DNA from: Hippopus hippopus | Taxonomy: Eukaryota; Mollusca; Bivalvia; Cardiida; Cardiidae | Length of the DNA: 64,000 nt | Assembly (NCBI GenBank): GCA_946811185.2 | Contig: OX328107.1 | Location: 45,498,360-45,562,359, forward strand | Direction: 5' to 3' | Shown: piece after piece, positions 46,166-54,249 of the stretch | How positions within the stretch are numbered: the first letter of the stretch is position 1 | How the letters are laid out: each line of letters opens with the position of its first letter | The notes under the pieces: model-generated | Database searches by the model: none | Seen by the model: the letters and a program-made list of their open reading frames with translations, nothing else | Told to the model about the DNA's origin: nothing | Translations under genes and position numbers: made by a program

Positions 46166-46255
46166 ATGTTAATGAAACGCCGACGCGGGAAAAAACATAG
46201 GAGAAAATGACGTCATGGGTCATCTAGTTCAATCCTCCTGTAAAGCTATAAAGCC
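46166..46255 (+). promoter_or_regulatory. cassette-1 promoter for the 68-aa gene
   Basis: GAAACGCCGACGCGGGAAAA, TGACGTCA (46208-46215) and TATAAAG (46247-46253), 39 nt before the ATG. Forms a divergent promoter region with cassette 2 at 45942-46085. Confidence 0.8.
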
Positions 46256-46291
46256 CAGTGATATTTTACATAAAATCATATTTGTTCCAGA

Positions 46292-46498
46292 ATGGTTCGA
46301 ATTCTTGTGTGCCCTCACTGTGCAAGCAGATGTCTGATAGAGTGTGGGAAATGTTTTACCATACTTGAGTATCTTGGTCAGAAGCATAACTGTCCAGATA
46401 CAGATGAAGGATTTTACAATGATGATGAAGGTTCGACGATTTGCTGTGAACACTGTGGGTGTGAAATCATCCCAGTGGATCGGGCGGAAGAATCGTAG
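46292..46498 (+). CDS. 68-aa Cys-rich (zinc-ribbon-like) Polinton protein
   Basis: Function unknown. The small protein has Cys pairs CPHC (8-11), a central CLIECGKC region and CCEHCGC near residues 51-57, plus His at ~32, a pattern that could fold as one or two zinc ribbons/fingers (inference). The acidic patch DTDEGFYNDDEG separates the two Cys groups. Start is the first ATG after a TATA box 39 nt upstream. A histone-type stem-loop begins 33 nt after the stop. It lies between, and diverges from, the 220-aa gene; the 271-aa gene converges on it. No homologous family is recognised. Confidence 0.78.
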   Translation: MVRILVCPHCASRCLIECGKCFTILEYLGQKHNCPDTDEGFYNDDEGSTICCEHCGCEIIPVDRAEES

Positions 46499-46530
46499 AG
46501 CTGGATGTCAATGTGAGATCCTTCAAAAAA

Positions 46531-46565
46531 AGCCCTTTTCAGGGCTAACCATTTAGCACGAAAGA
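46531..46565 (+). terminator. histone-like 3' stem-loop and downstream box, 68-aa gene
   Basis: AGCCCT-TTTC-AGGGCT (46531-46546) begins 33 nt after the stop codon; AACCATTTAG follows, then CACGAAAGA (46557-46565). This copy is outside the inverted arms, so its placement after a stop codon is independent of the terminal repeats. Confidence 0.8.
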
Positions 46566-46652
46566 TCTTTCTTCTCAAATTGTCAAAAGTAAAAAGACTT
46601 ACAATCACAACTAGAAAAAAGTCAAAAGTAAGAAGTAATCATTTTATATTTT

Positions 46653-46658
46653 TTTATT
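46653..46658 (-). terminator. possible polyadenylation signal, 271-aa gene
   Basis: Minus-strand AATAAA about 200 nt downstream of the stop. There is no stem-loop of the histone type on this strand here. Confidence 0.4.
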
Positions 46659-46859
46659 TTAAAAAGAACTTATGTACAATGATAAAAATCAAATCATGAA
46701 CTGTAAAAACAAAAAAATGAATGAACTGTAAAGACAAAAAATGAATGAAAAAAAATCAAGTCAGTCTTTTTTTGTTTATATTCAATATTGTATTGAAATC
46801 TTTTTTTCACTCAGTATGTTTTTCTTTTTTTCTTTGGAATGTCAGATTCACATCTGGTT

Positions 46860-47675
46860 TTACGTTTTCTTTTCCTTTCGTTGTTTTTTAATTCCACATC
46901 TGGACAGATTTTGTCCTCGTGTTTTGTTGATTTGCAAAAGAAATAGTTCTTTGTTACTCGTTTTTTTCTTCTTTTCGATGTTTTGCTGTTTTTCCTTTCC
47001 GTACGAGCAACCCGGTTCTGCAGAAAATTCGTTTTTTAGATCCAAAGTTTGTTGTTTTCTTAGATCCAAAGTTTGTTGATTTCTTAGATTTTTTCGTAAT
47101 GTCTCTAAATCATCTGTTATTTTGCAGATTTCTGAATCGTTGATATCCATCGTGTCGCTCTGCATGTCTACGGTCTGAGTTTCAACCGATGAGGATGTAG
47201 CTTGTGGTGAACTTTTTTTCCATGTATTTTCACTGCAGAATGAATTTAGTGTGCCGACGAATTTTATATCTTTGAGACCATCAACGTTGTAAAACGATGG
47301 TAAAATCTCAATGTCGTGACTGTGTGGATTCACGTAGACAAAAACAATTGTTCCTAGCTGATTTTCTTTTTCTGGACATTCTTTGGCCCATTGTCCTGCT
47401 TCGTTGCATGTGAAACAAATATTTGTTCTCACACCATTCGCACCATATCGTTTGTCAATCATCGCTTGATCCAAAACTCTGTAGCTGGTAGTACGGTAAA
47501 CATCTTTTTCTTCTAAATGTTGCTGGGATAAAAATGATCCCACATAGTTTCCGATATGTTTAACATCATACTTTGATGGTATATTGCTGATCTCATAATC
47601 GTGGGTGTATGGATTAACATACAGATACACCCTCTTTCTAAGTGGTGATGTATTTTGCAGCTTTAACTCGCTCAT
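46860..47675 (-). CDS. 271-aa protein with two copies of a YVNPxxHDxEI module and a knuckle-like motif
   Basis: Function unknown. Residues ~15-49 and ~110-147 are an internal duplication: each has YVNP(Y/H)(T/S)HD.EI followed by a ...VGxxxSF end. Between them lies CFTCNEAGQWAKEC (87-100), which is the CX2CX4HX4C zinc-knuckle spacing but with Gln in the His place. Residues ~190-215 contain a LR(N/K)QQTLDL repeat, and the C-terminus is basic (KKQRKEKK). It diverges from the polymerase gene across a 158-bp intergenic region with two TATA boxes, suggesting coordinated expression with PolB. Candidates include a DNA-binding or priming accessory factor, but nothing in the sequence proves it. Confidence 0.8.
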   Translation of the reverse strand: MSELKLQNTSPLRKRVYLYVNPYTHDYEISNIPSKYDVKHIGNYVGSFLSQQHLEEKDVYRTTSYRVLDQAMIDKRYGANGVRTNICFTCNEAGQWAKECPEKENQLGTIVFVYVNPHSHDIEILPSFYNVDGLKDIKFVGTLNSFCSENTWKKSSPQATSSSVETQTVDMQSDTMDINDSEICKITDDLETLRKNLRNQQTLDLRKQQTLDLKNEFSAEPGCSYGKEKQQNIEKKKKTSNKELFLLQINKTRGQNLSRCGIKKQRKEKKT

Positions 47676-47833
47676 ATTTTTTTATCAGCTGTACTGTCTG
47701 AGATCGAGTAGGAGAATGAATAGATTTTCACAACTATCGTCTCTATTTATACACTGTTACAACGGAGAGGCTATATAAATTGTTAGTTTTTTCTCACTTC
47801 TGCATTATTGTCTTTTCACTCAGAGCTAAAACG
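47676..47833. promoter_or_regulatory. divergent promoter between the 271-aa and PolB genes
   Basis: Minus-strand TATAAATAG (47743-47751) serves the 271-aa gene, 68 nt before its ATG. Plus-strand TATATAAAT (47772-47780) serves PolB, 54 nt before its ATG. Neither cassette 1 nor cassette 2 is present. Confidence 0.7.
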
Positions 47834-50800
47834 ATGGGTAAAAGAAAAAGAATAATAACCTATTCAGACAGTGAAAGTGACGATGAGGTGTTTCCACCAA
47901 CAAAAAAGAAAAAAACTAGACCGTTGAAAGAAGAAAGTGACGATGAGATATTTCCAGCAATAAAAAAGAAAAAAACTAAACCGTTGAAAGAAGAAAATGA
48001 CAGCGACGATGAAAGTATCAACTCTAACTTAGACATGAAAAGTCTATATGATTTAACAGAAAAGGGTAATAAGAAGTCAAGAAAATTTAAAACAGAATCA
48101 CATGTGCTGATGCTGAGTTTTAAGAAATTTGAAGAATTAACACCTCAGAGACTACTTGGATTATTTGACGATGTTACCCGTGAAATCATTCGAAAGTTAA
48201 ATGCTAACCCTACGGACATGATTAGAATTACCATCAATCATCCTTCGTCGGAAATAGGAATCCATATTCCTTTTTTAGCTGCAGACCAGTTACAAGGTGA
48301 AACTATGCTGAATGAAATTGAACGAGTTTTACAATCGAATACAGATTTCGTCTTGAACGATGGATTCATGACATTTGACATTACACATACAATACCACCA
48401 AGTGGTAGCGGAAAACCCAAATATAGATCGTCAGAGTTAGATTCAAAGTTTTTTGCCCAGAAGAAGCAATCTATTATTCAAATTGGCAATCATGACCAAC
48501 TATGTTTTGCAAGAGCTGTTGTTGTGGGAATTTGCTACAGTGAACGTGAAAACACCGAAGTATGGAATAGAAAATGGCGTCGTATTTGTCGTTCAAAACG
48601 CCTTCTTCAAAAGACTGAAGCTGAGAAATTGTTACATGAAGCTGGAGTTTCACCAACACAGTCTGTAGGAATTGATGAATACAAAAAAATTCAAACAATC
48701 TTGTATGAAAAAGGCTATGTCATTAAAGTTCACCAGCAGCATTCAAAAGTGGAAAAAATATTTAAACATCCAGAAGTGAAAGCCAATAGTAAGATCATAC
48801 ATTTGTACTTTCATCAAAACCATTATGACTACATCAAATCTATCAAAGGTTTTCTTAGTTGTGGATATTATTGTGAGTTCTGTGATGTGGGTTACAATAA
48901 CCGGGAAGGTCATACTTGTTCAAATATCTGTAAAGGTTGTTACCGCAAAGGAAAATGTCCATCAGAATCAAAAGAATATGTTTGCAGTGTTTGCAGTAGA
49001 CGATTTTTTAGTGCTGAATGCTTTGAAAATCACAGAAATGTTCAAGGTAAAGAAAAGAAATCCATTTGTGAATTAGTGAAACTCTGCTCGAAATGCGGTG
49101 CACAATATTATGTCAGAAAGAAAAATCATGTTTGCAATGGAAAGAAAAGATGTCATATCTGTAAGAGAATTGTTAACCTTTCTCATCAATGCTATATTCA
49201 ACCTTACCAAAGTAAGTTGAACCATGACAGCGATGACGAGACGAGTTCTTCTGTAGTCAAAAAACCACAGTTTATTTTCTTTGATTTTGAATGCAAACAA
49301 GACACAGGCGTACACATCCCGAATTATTGTATCGCACACAGAGCGTGCGATGTATGTATCGATAAATCACTTGATTTTCATTGTTCTACATGCAGTGAAT
49401 TTGAAGAGGGTAGGGAAGTTATTTTTCAAGGTGAAGAAACTTTGAGTCAATTTTGCAACTGGCTCTTTTCAAAACATCATAAAGGGGTTACGGCTATTGC
49501 CCATAATTTCAAAAGCTATGACGGTCAGTTCATTCTTGACTATATTGTCAAAGTTGGGTTAAAACTTCCAAAATTGATCATGAATGGAAACAATATTATG
49601 AAGTTAGAACTGAATGGTGTACGTCTGATCGATTCTTTCAATTTCATGAGTTTTGGTTTGGCAAAATTTCCAACCACCTTTGGTCTTCAAGAAATGAAAA
49701 AAGGTTACTTTCCTCACTGGGCAAATACAGATGAATTTTGGAGTTACATTGGACCCTACTTGGATATGTCTTATTACAAACCCGACTCAATGTCTGAAGA
49801 GGCTAGGTCAAAATTCATAGTTTGGTATAATGACAAAGTTCGAAATGGTGAGGAATTCAATTTTCAGAAGGAGATGGAATTGTACTGTAGGTCAGATGTT
49901 GATATACTCAGACGAGGATGTGCTGAATTCAGAAAGCTGTTTATCGAACAGGGTGGTATTTGTCCATTTTTAGAGGCGATTACCATCGCAGATGCCTGTA
50001 ACAAGGTGTGGCGAAGTAAATATTTACCAGAAAATCAAATAGCTATCATTTCAAGTAAAGACTCATCCAGACGTAGGTTTTCTATGAAAGCGATACGATG
50101 GGTTCAAAGCGTTGCTCAGGTAAAAGGTATTATTATTCAGCATGCAAAAAATGGTGGTGAAGCTCAAATCGGGAAATATAGTGTAGATGGTTTTCACCGT
50201 CAATCAAACACTGTTTATGAATTTCTTGGGGATTTGTATCATGGTTGTCCTGTATGCTATACAGATCGAAATCAGATCAATCCTATTAATGGAAAACGCA
50301 TGTCTGAATTGTACAAACGTACTTTTGAACGTATAGCAGATATCGAAGAAATGGGATATAATGTAGTGTACATTTGGGAACACGAATTTGATGCTAAGAT
50401 GAAGGATAAAGAGTACAAAAAACTCATTGAAAAGTTATATCCACATTGGGACCCTATCGATCCGAGGGATGGTTTGTCCGGGGGAAGATGTAATGCAATA
50501 AAAATTGGATATGATGTTGATGAAAAAAGCAAAAAGGAAATCAAGTACATCGATATCTGTTCTCTATACCCTTACGTTTGTAAACACAAATCCTACCCTG
50601 TAGGTCAGCCAAAAATTTTGTCTACTGAGAATATTGATATGAACAATATTTGCCAATATGAGGGATTAATCAAGTGTAAAGTTTTACCTCCAACTGATTT
50701 GTTTCACCCCGTTCTCCCAGTTCACTGTAACAACAAAATGATGTTTCCACTCTGTATGAAATGTGCAGAAGAAAGCTCAAACATTTGTAGACATGGTAAA

Positions 50801-51823
50801 AAAGAGAGGGCTTTGGTCGGAGTTTGGGTTACTTTTGAATTATTCAAGGCTCTTGACTGCGGTTATCGATTATTGCAAGTGTATGAAATTTGGCATTTCA
50901 ATTCTGTGTCAGATCAGTTCTTTAAACATTATGTGGACAATTTCTTGAAAATTAAGCAAGAAGCCAGTGGTTATCCAGGTTGGTGTCAATCACACTCAGA
51001 AAAAGATCAGTTCGTTTGTGAATATGAGAAGGCGGAAGGTGTTCGTCTTGATCCAAGTTATATTCAAAGAAATCCTGGGAGAAGATCATTTGCTAAGATT
51101 ATGTTGAACTGTCTTTGGGGAAAATTAGCACAGCGTGAAAAAATGACCCAGACGGAATACATCAGTAAACCGTCTAAATATTTTGAATTAGTCACCAATC
51201 CCAATTTCATTGTAAAGCATGTAGAAATCTTTGACGAGGACTGTTCATTCATCTTGGTTAACTATGAATCAAAGTTGGAGCATATTGACACCCACGCTAC
51301 AGCCAATGTGGTAGTAGGATCTTACGTAACAGCTTATGCAAGATTGGAATTGTACAGCGTTCTTGAAAAGTTAAAAGATAGAGTTCTGTATTTCGATACA
51401 GATAGTTGTATGTACATTCACGACCCTGAATTATGGAATCCTTCTATTATTAACAGCCGACTAGGAAAATGGACTGATGAAGAACCTGATTGTAAAATTA
51501 CTCAATTCAGAGGGCTTGGGCCTAAGAATTATGCTTACAAAATGAAAACAAAAGATGGAGAAGAGATAAGCAAATGTAAAGTAAAGGGGATTACTCTGGA
51601 TTACAATACAAAACAGGTGGTGAATTTTGATACATATTCGAAATGTGCTTTAGATCGCACAGTAGAAATCAAAATTCAGTATGATTGTAAAATTAAAAGA
51701 CACAGAGATAGAACGGTTACCAGTGAACCACAAACAAAAACATTTCGCTCTGTATACACCAAGAGAGTTATTGTAAATGGTACTGACACTGTACCCTATG
51801 GTTATAAAAGTTTGAGAAAATAA
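47834..51823 (+). CDS. polB: protein-primed-type family B DNA polymerase, 1,329 aa
   Basis: Replicative DNA polymerase with 3'-5' exonuclease (DNA_pol_B_2 type, Polinton clade). Start: ATG 47834 (MGKRKRI); the earlier ATG at 47780 overlaps the TATA box. Order: acidic/basic repeat with KKKK stretches, likely nuclear targeting (1-55); N-terminal domain (~85-215); a possible cysteine-peptidase-like segment, DQLCFARA with C224 and NHYDY with H330; a Cys/His-rich region with several zinc-finger-like pairs (343-453); Exo I D484-F-E486; Exo II H557NFKSYD563; Exo III Y684CRSD688VD690; linker GGR (883-885); motif A D907ICSLYP; motif B K1088IMLNCLWGK; motif C YFD1188TD1190S. All catalytic acids are present. 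Longer than stand-alone viral protein-primed polymerases because of the N-terminal extensions. The 218-aa gene follows 79 nt downstream. Confidence 0.95.
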   Translation: MGKRKRIITYSDSESDDEVFPPTKKKKTRPLKEESDDEIFPAIKKKKTKPLKEENDSDDESINSNLDMKSLYDLTEKGNKKSRKFKTESHVLMLSFKKFEELTPQRLLGLFDDVTREIIRKLNANPTDMIRITINHPSSEIGIHIPFLAADQLQGETMLNEIERVLQSNTDFVLNDGFMTFDITHTIPPSGSGKPKYRSSELDSKFFAQKKQSIIQIGNHDQLCFARAVVVGICYSERENTEVWNRKWRRICRSKRLLQKTEAEKLLHEAGVSPTQSVGIDEYKKIQTILYEKGYVIKVHQQHSKVEKIFKHPEVKANSKIIHLYFHQNHYDYIKSIKGFLSCGYYCEFCDVGYNNREGHTCSNICKGCYRKGKCPSESKEYVCSVCSRRFFSAECFENHRNVQGKEKKSICELVKLCSKCGAQYYVRKKNHVCNGKKRCHICKRIVNLSHQCYIQPYQSKLNHDSDDETSSSVVKKPQFIFFDFECKQDTGVHIPNYCIAHRACDVCIDKSLDFHCSTCSEFEEGREVIFQGEETLSQFCNWLFSKHHKGVTAIAHNFKSYDGQFILDYIVKVGLKLPKLIMNGNNIMKLELNGVRLIDSFNFMSFGLAKFPTTFGLQEMKKGYFPHWANTDEFWSYIGPYLDMSYYKPDSMSEEARSKFIVWYNDKVRNGEEFNFQKEMELYCRSDVDILRRGCAEFRKLFIEQGGICPFLEAITIADACNKVWRSKYLPENQIAIISSKDSSRRRFSMKAIRWVQSVAQVKGIIIQHAKNGGEAQIGKYSVDGFHRQSNTVYEFLGDLYHGCPVCYTDRNQINPINGKRMSELYKRTFERIADIEEMGYNVVYIWEHEFDAKMKDKEYKKLIEKLYPHWDPIDPRDGLSGGRCNAIKIGYDVDEKSKKEIKYIDICSLYPYVCKHKSYPVGQPKILSTENIDMNNICQYEGLIKCKVLPPTDLFHPVLPVHCNNKMMFPLCMKCAEESSNICRHGKKERALVGVWVTFELFKALDCGYRLLQVYEIWHFNSVSDQFFKHYVDNFLKIKQEASGYPGWCQSHSEKDQFVCEYEKAEGVRLDPSYIQRNPGRRSFAKIMLNCLWGKLAQREKMTQTEYISKPSKYFELVTNPNFIVKHVEIFDEDCSFILVNYESKLEHIDTHATANVVVGSYVTAYARLELYSVLEKLKDRVLYFDTDSCMYIHDPELWNPSIINSRLGKWTDEEPDCKITQFRGLGPKNYAYKMKTKDGEEISKCKVKGITLDYNTKQVVNFDTYSKCALDRTVEIKIQYDCKIKRHRDRTVTSEPQTKTFRSVYTKRVIVNGTDTVPYGYKSLRK

Positions 51824-51902
51824 TTCTATATCACATTGTTGTGTAAAAATCAGTCAGAGTAAGTCGAGAAAAAATATTAGCCGTTGGTCAAAAATAACAA
51901 TC

Positions 51903-52559
51903 ATGTTACCGTTACCAATAGAACTACGTGAAAAAATTTATGGAGAATTTGTTCGACAGCATACGCTTGATGAACGAACGCAGCTTAACATTAAATTTTT
52001 CTGTGTGAAAATTTGGATCGGAAAATTGTTTAAGTGGATTGCAAAAGGAGAAAAATCCTACAAAGTGTATGGTATAATCAACTTTATTGCGATGATGGTG
52101 GACGATTCGGGGTTGGGTCTCGTTCTCAAAACTTATTTAGCAGATAGCTGTTTGAAAGACAATGTTATTAGTAAGCTGTTTCGATCCACAAGTCGATGGA
52201 CATTTTTTATCATAGGAAGAACAGAAGAAAGTTTTCTTAACGTTGCGAAAATGAAATCAGTTCTATTTGACTTTTACTTACGGTACAAAAAAGGATCTGT
52301 TCATGATTCCTACGGAGAAACAATGGAAACCATGTCAGGGTATATTCTATTTGATAGAGATGTTACAGAAGAAGTAGTGAATTCAGCTCTTTCAACAAAA
52401 GACGCTTATAGACATGTTGCTCCATTCATAGGACTACGAGATTTCGACGATATGGATAGTGAGTATACAATGTTTTTAGGGTATGACCAATTGCATAAAG
52501 ACATTACGGAATATGAAAACAAATGTGAAACTCGTGGTATTTGCGAATTTGCATTGTAA
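51903..52559 (+). CDS. 218-aa Polinton protein of unknown function
   Basis: Not recognised. N-terminus MLPLPIELREKIYGEF resembles an F-box-like or short amphipathic helix opening, followed by alternating hydrophobic helices (NFIAMMVDDSGLGLVL), an aromatic segment (RWTFFIIGRTEESFLNV) and an acidic C-terminal half ending CETRGICEFAL. No signal peptide or clear membrane segment. It begins 79 nt after PolB stops with no clear TATA box between, so it may share a transcript with PolB or use a weak internal promoter. AATAAA signals lie ~290-310 nt beyond its stop and no histone-type stem-loop is present. Its last residues were copied into the left arm (45233-45287). Confidence 0.8.
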   Translation: MLPLPIELREKIYGEFVRQHTLDERTQLNIKFFCVKIWIGKLFKWIAKGEKSYKVYGIINFIAMMVDDSGLGLVLKTYLADSCLKDNVISKLFRSTSRWTFFIIGRTEESFLNVAKMKSVLFDFYLRYKKGSVHDSYGETMETMSGYILFDRDVTEEVVNSALSTKDAYRHVAPFIGLRDFDDMDSEYTMFLGYDQLHKDITEYENKCETRGICEFAL

Positions 52560-52582
52560 AAAATTTGTTATATACTGTTTTT

Positions 52583-52867
52583 GCGAATAATTCATTGCGA
52601 AAAATAATTCATTGCAAAAAAATAATTCATTGTGATTAATTCATTGCGATTAATTCATTGTGAATAATTCATTGTTAAGAAATTTTTTCAGTGTGACTTT
52701 TTCATTGTTAAGAAAATGTTTTTTATGCTGTATTGTAAAAATGTTTCCTTGTGATTTTTTTTCATTGTCAAGAAATTTTTTCATTGTCAAGAAATTTTTT
52801 ATAATGCATTGCAAAAAAATGTTTCAATGTTTAGTTCTGTTCAGTAAATAAAAGTTCAATAAATAAA
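52583..52867 (+). other. ATTCATTG direct repeats followed by polyadenylation signals
   Basis: About seven AATTCATTG(C/T)GA-type direct repeats (52586-52675), then repeats of TTTCATTGTCAAGAAATTTT, then AATAAA at 52847-52852, 52858-52863 and 52862-52867. A shorter diverged mirror lies at 45060-45232. The repeats could be iteron-like; the AATAAA motifs fit the 3' end of the PolB/218-aa unit. Confidence 0.6.
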
Positions 52868-52925
52868 AGTTCAAAAAAACAATAGAGTTCTTCATTCTGT
52901 TTTTTCCCCAAAGACTTGTTCTGTC

Positions 52926-52996
52926 TACATTTTTCCATACAACGTCTCATAACTTTTTTGCTATATTAGCATGAAACGTAGCATGGAAAAAATGTA
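52926..52996. repeat. long imperfect palindrome, right
   Basis: Mirror of 44939-45009. Arms TACATTTTTCCATACAACG and its near-complement differ at several positions between the two copies while pairing is mostly kept. Confidence 0.75.
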
Positions 52997-52999
52997 TGT

Positions 53000-53147
53000 G
53001 CTTTCTGCCAGGTCCGAGCTCTTTAAAAAATTTCAATCCTCCTTAAACGTATAAAGCCCCCGCGTTATTTTCATACAATCACCATTTCTTGATTCTCAGC
53101 TAACGATCACTTCGAAAGCAGTGTCAATATTCGGAAGCAATATCAAT
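53000..53147 (+). promoter_or_regulatory. cassette-2 promoter and leader for the 88-aa gene
   Basis: TTTCAATCCTCCTTAAACG, TATAAAG (53050-53056) and the GATTCTCAGCTAACGATCAC leader. TATA to ATG is 92 nt, as for the 220-aa gene. Confidence 0.75.
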
Positions 53148-53414
53148 ATGGAGGAGGTAAATCATCAACTACGTGAGGCTCTCCAAGAGTATCTAAATGC
53201 CGGGCAGCAGTTATTGCAACTAACCACTCATCTCGTAGGAGATGAGGAACAAAACCAACTACAACGTATAACACAGCCATACAAAGATCTCGGCGAAAGA
53301 TTAGTTCAACTATTATTAAAGACAACACCGGATATCATTTTGGTTGATATCGAATTTGGGAGGAAGATTACAGCATGCCCCATTTGCCAAGCGAATTTCG
53401 GGTGCTGCCATTAG
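53148..53414 (+). CDS. 88-aa Polinton small protein with C-terminal Cys cluster
   Basis: Function unknown. The ATG at 53148 is used; upstream codons are open only from a GTG. Residues 1-65 look like one long amphipathic helix or two (LREALQEYLNAGQQLLQL, RITQPYKDLGERLVQLLL), and the C-terminus is ACPICQANFGCCH, a CP.C-x4-GC cluster like that of the 77-aa protein (SCPACRKVGGC). A dimerising helix plus a metal-binding tail is a reasonable guess. Driven by a cassette-2 promoter and ended by a histone-type stem-loop starting 37 nt after the stop. A diverged copy in the left arm is broken (44558-44788). Confidence 0.78.
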   Translation: MEEVNHQLREALQEYLNAGQQLLQLTTHLVGDEEQNQLQRITQPYKDLGERLVQLLLKTTPDIILVDIEFGRKITACPICQANFGCCH

Positions 53415-53450
53415 AAGTGGAAAAAACACAGCCTCCAAAAAAAACAAAAC

Positions 53451-53485
53451 AGCCCTTTTCAGGGCTACCCATCTACCACGAAAGT
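53451..53485 (+). terminator. histone-like 3' stem-loop and downstream box, 88-aa gene
   Basis: AGCCCT-TTTC-AGGGCT (53451-53466), then ACCCATCTAC, then CACGAAAGT (53477-53485). The ACCCA directly after the stem is the canonical histone flank. Confidence 0.8.
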
Positions 53486-53685
53486 TCTATCTTTTTTAAA
53501 ATTGTCATTTCTTCAAACTATCAAAACTCAAAAGATTTACAATCAAAAAAAGTCATAGATTAGTCAAACTCTAGTTTTTTCTAACCCCAAACAAGAAAAA
53601 ATGCAACAAAGCTGCGGATTGGTCAACAATAAAACATTTAGTATTAGAAATAAAACGTTGATTCTGATTGGATAACATTAATTTT

Positions 53686-53785
53686 GGAGCCAAAACAGCA
53701 TGAAACGCCGACGCGGGAAAAACATAGGAGAAAATGACGTCATGGGTCAACTAGTTCAATCCGTCTGAAAAACTATAAATCTCGG
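53686..53785 (+). promoter_or_regulatory. cassette-1 promoter for the 104-aa gene
   Basis: GAAACGCCGACGCGGGAAAA, TGACGTCA (53735-53742), TATAAAT (53774-53780), 37 nt before the ATG. Nearly identical over ~85 bp to 54935-55025. Confidence 0.8.
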
Positions 53786-53816
53786 CGATTTATTTTCCAT
53801 ACATTTCATTTTCACA

Positions 53817-54131
53817 ATGGCTTCAAGACCATCACTCCTCGTCACTTGGATGGATGCTGAGCGAAAGTTAACAAGAGCAAGGAGACAAATCGTCTTACTT
53901 AAACAGCGCCTAGTTGGAGTGAGAAGACGACACGAGAGGGCTGAGCTTGCTAATAACAGGGTGTTCTGTTATAACCTTCGGATGAAGGAACTCATTATTG
54001 AGGGCATGCTTGAAATGTATTTTCAGTATGTTATTTCAAAAACAGAGGAGGTAGACCGTCTTTTCCGCGCGCAAATCGCCGCTGAAAGGAGTGAGTCAGA
54101 CAGCGAATCGACTGATGCTGATACTAAATAA
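53817..54131 (+). CDS. 104-aa coiled-coil Polinton small protein
   Basis: Function unknown. Basic, Arg-rich helical N-terminal half (WMDAERKLTRARRQIVLLKQRLVGVRRRHERAELANNR) with leucine/valine spacing suggesting a coiled coil and perhaps a bZIP-like layout. Then a hydrophobic helix (MKELIIEGMLEMYFQYVI) and an acidic Ser/Asp tail (SESDSESTDADTK). Because the promoter has a CREB/ATF-type site, a bZIP-like self-regulator is conceivable, but the canonical bZIP Asn/Arg signature is not seen. Present only in the right arm. The matching left segment was lost between two promoter cassettes. A histone-type stem-loop starts 32 nt after the stop. Confidence 0.78.
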   Translation: MASRPSLLVTWMDAERKLTRARRQIVLLKQRLVGVRRRHERAELANNRVFCYNLRMKELIIEGMLEMYFQYVISKTEEVDRLFRAQIAAERSESDSESTDADTK

Positions 54132-54162
54132 ACATTTTCAAAAATCAGCTCTTCTCAAAAAC

Positions 54163-54197
54163 AGCCCTTTTCAGGGCTAACCATCTACCACGAAAGA
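54163..54197 (+). terminator. histone-like 3' stem-loop and downstream box, 104-aa gene
   Basis: AGCCCT-TTTC-AGGGCT (54163-54178), AACCATCTAC, CACGAAAGA (54189-54197), then TTTCTTCAAATTGTC repeats. Confidence 0.8.
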
Positions 54198-54249
54198 TCT
54201 ATCTTTCTTCAAATTGTCATTTCTTCAAATTGTCATTTCTTCAAATTGT

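Noticed and set aside
47780..47833. Upstream ATG of the PolB frame (18 extra residues)
   Set aside because: It overlaps the end of the TATATAAAT box, so it would lie upstream of the expected transcription start; ATG 47834 has a better context.
53121..53147. Longer 97-aa version of the 88-aa protein
   Set aside because: Its first codon is GTG and the segment is the conserved cassette-2 leader; the aligned leader of the 220-aa gene starts at the equivalent ATG.
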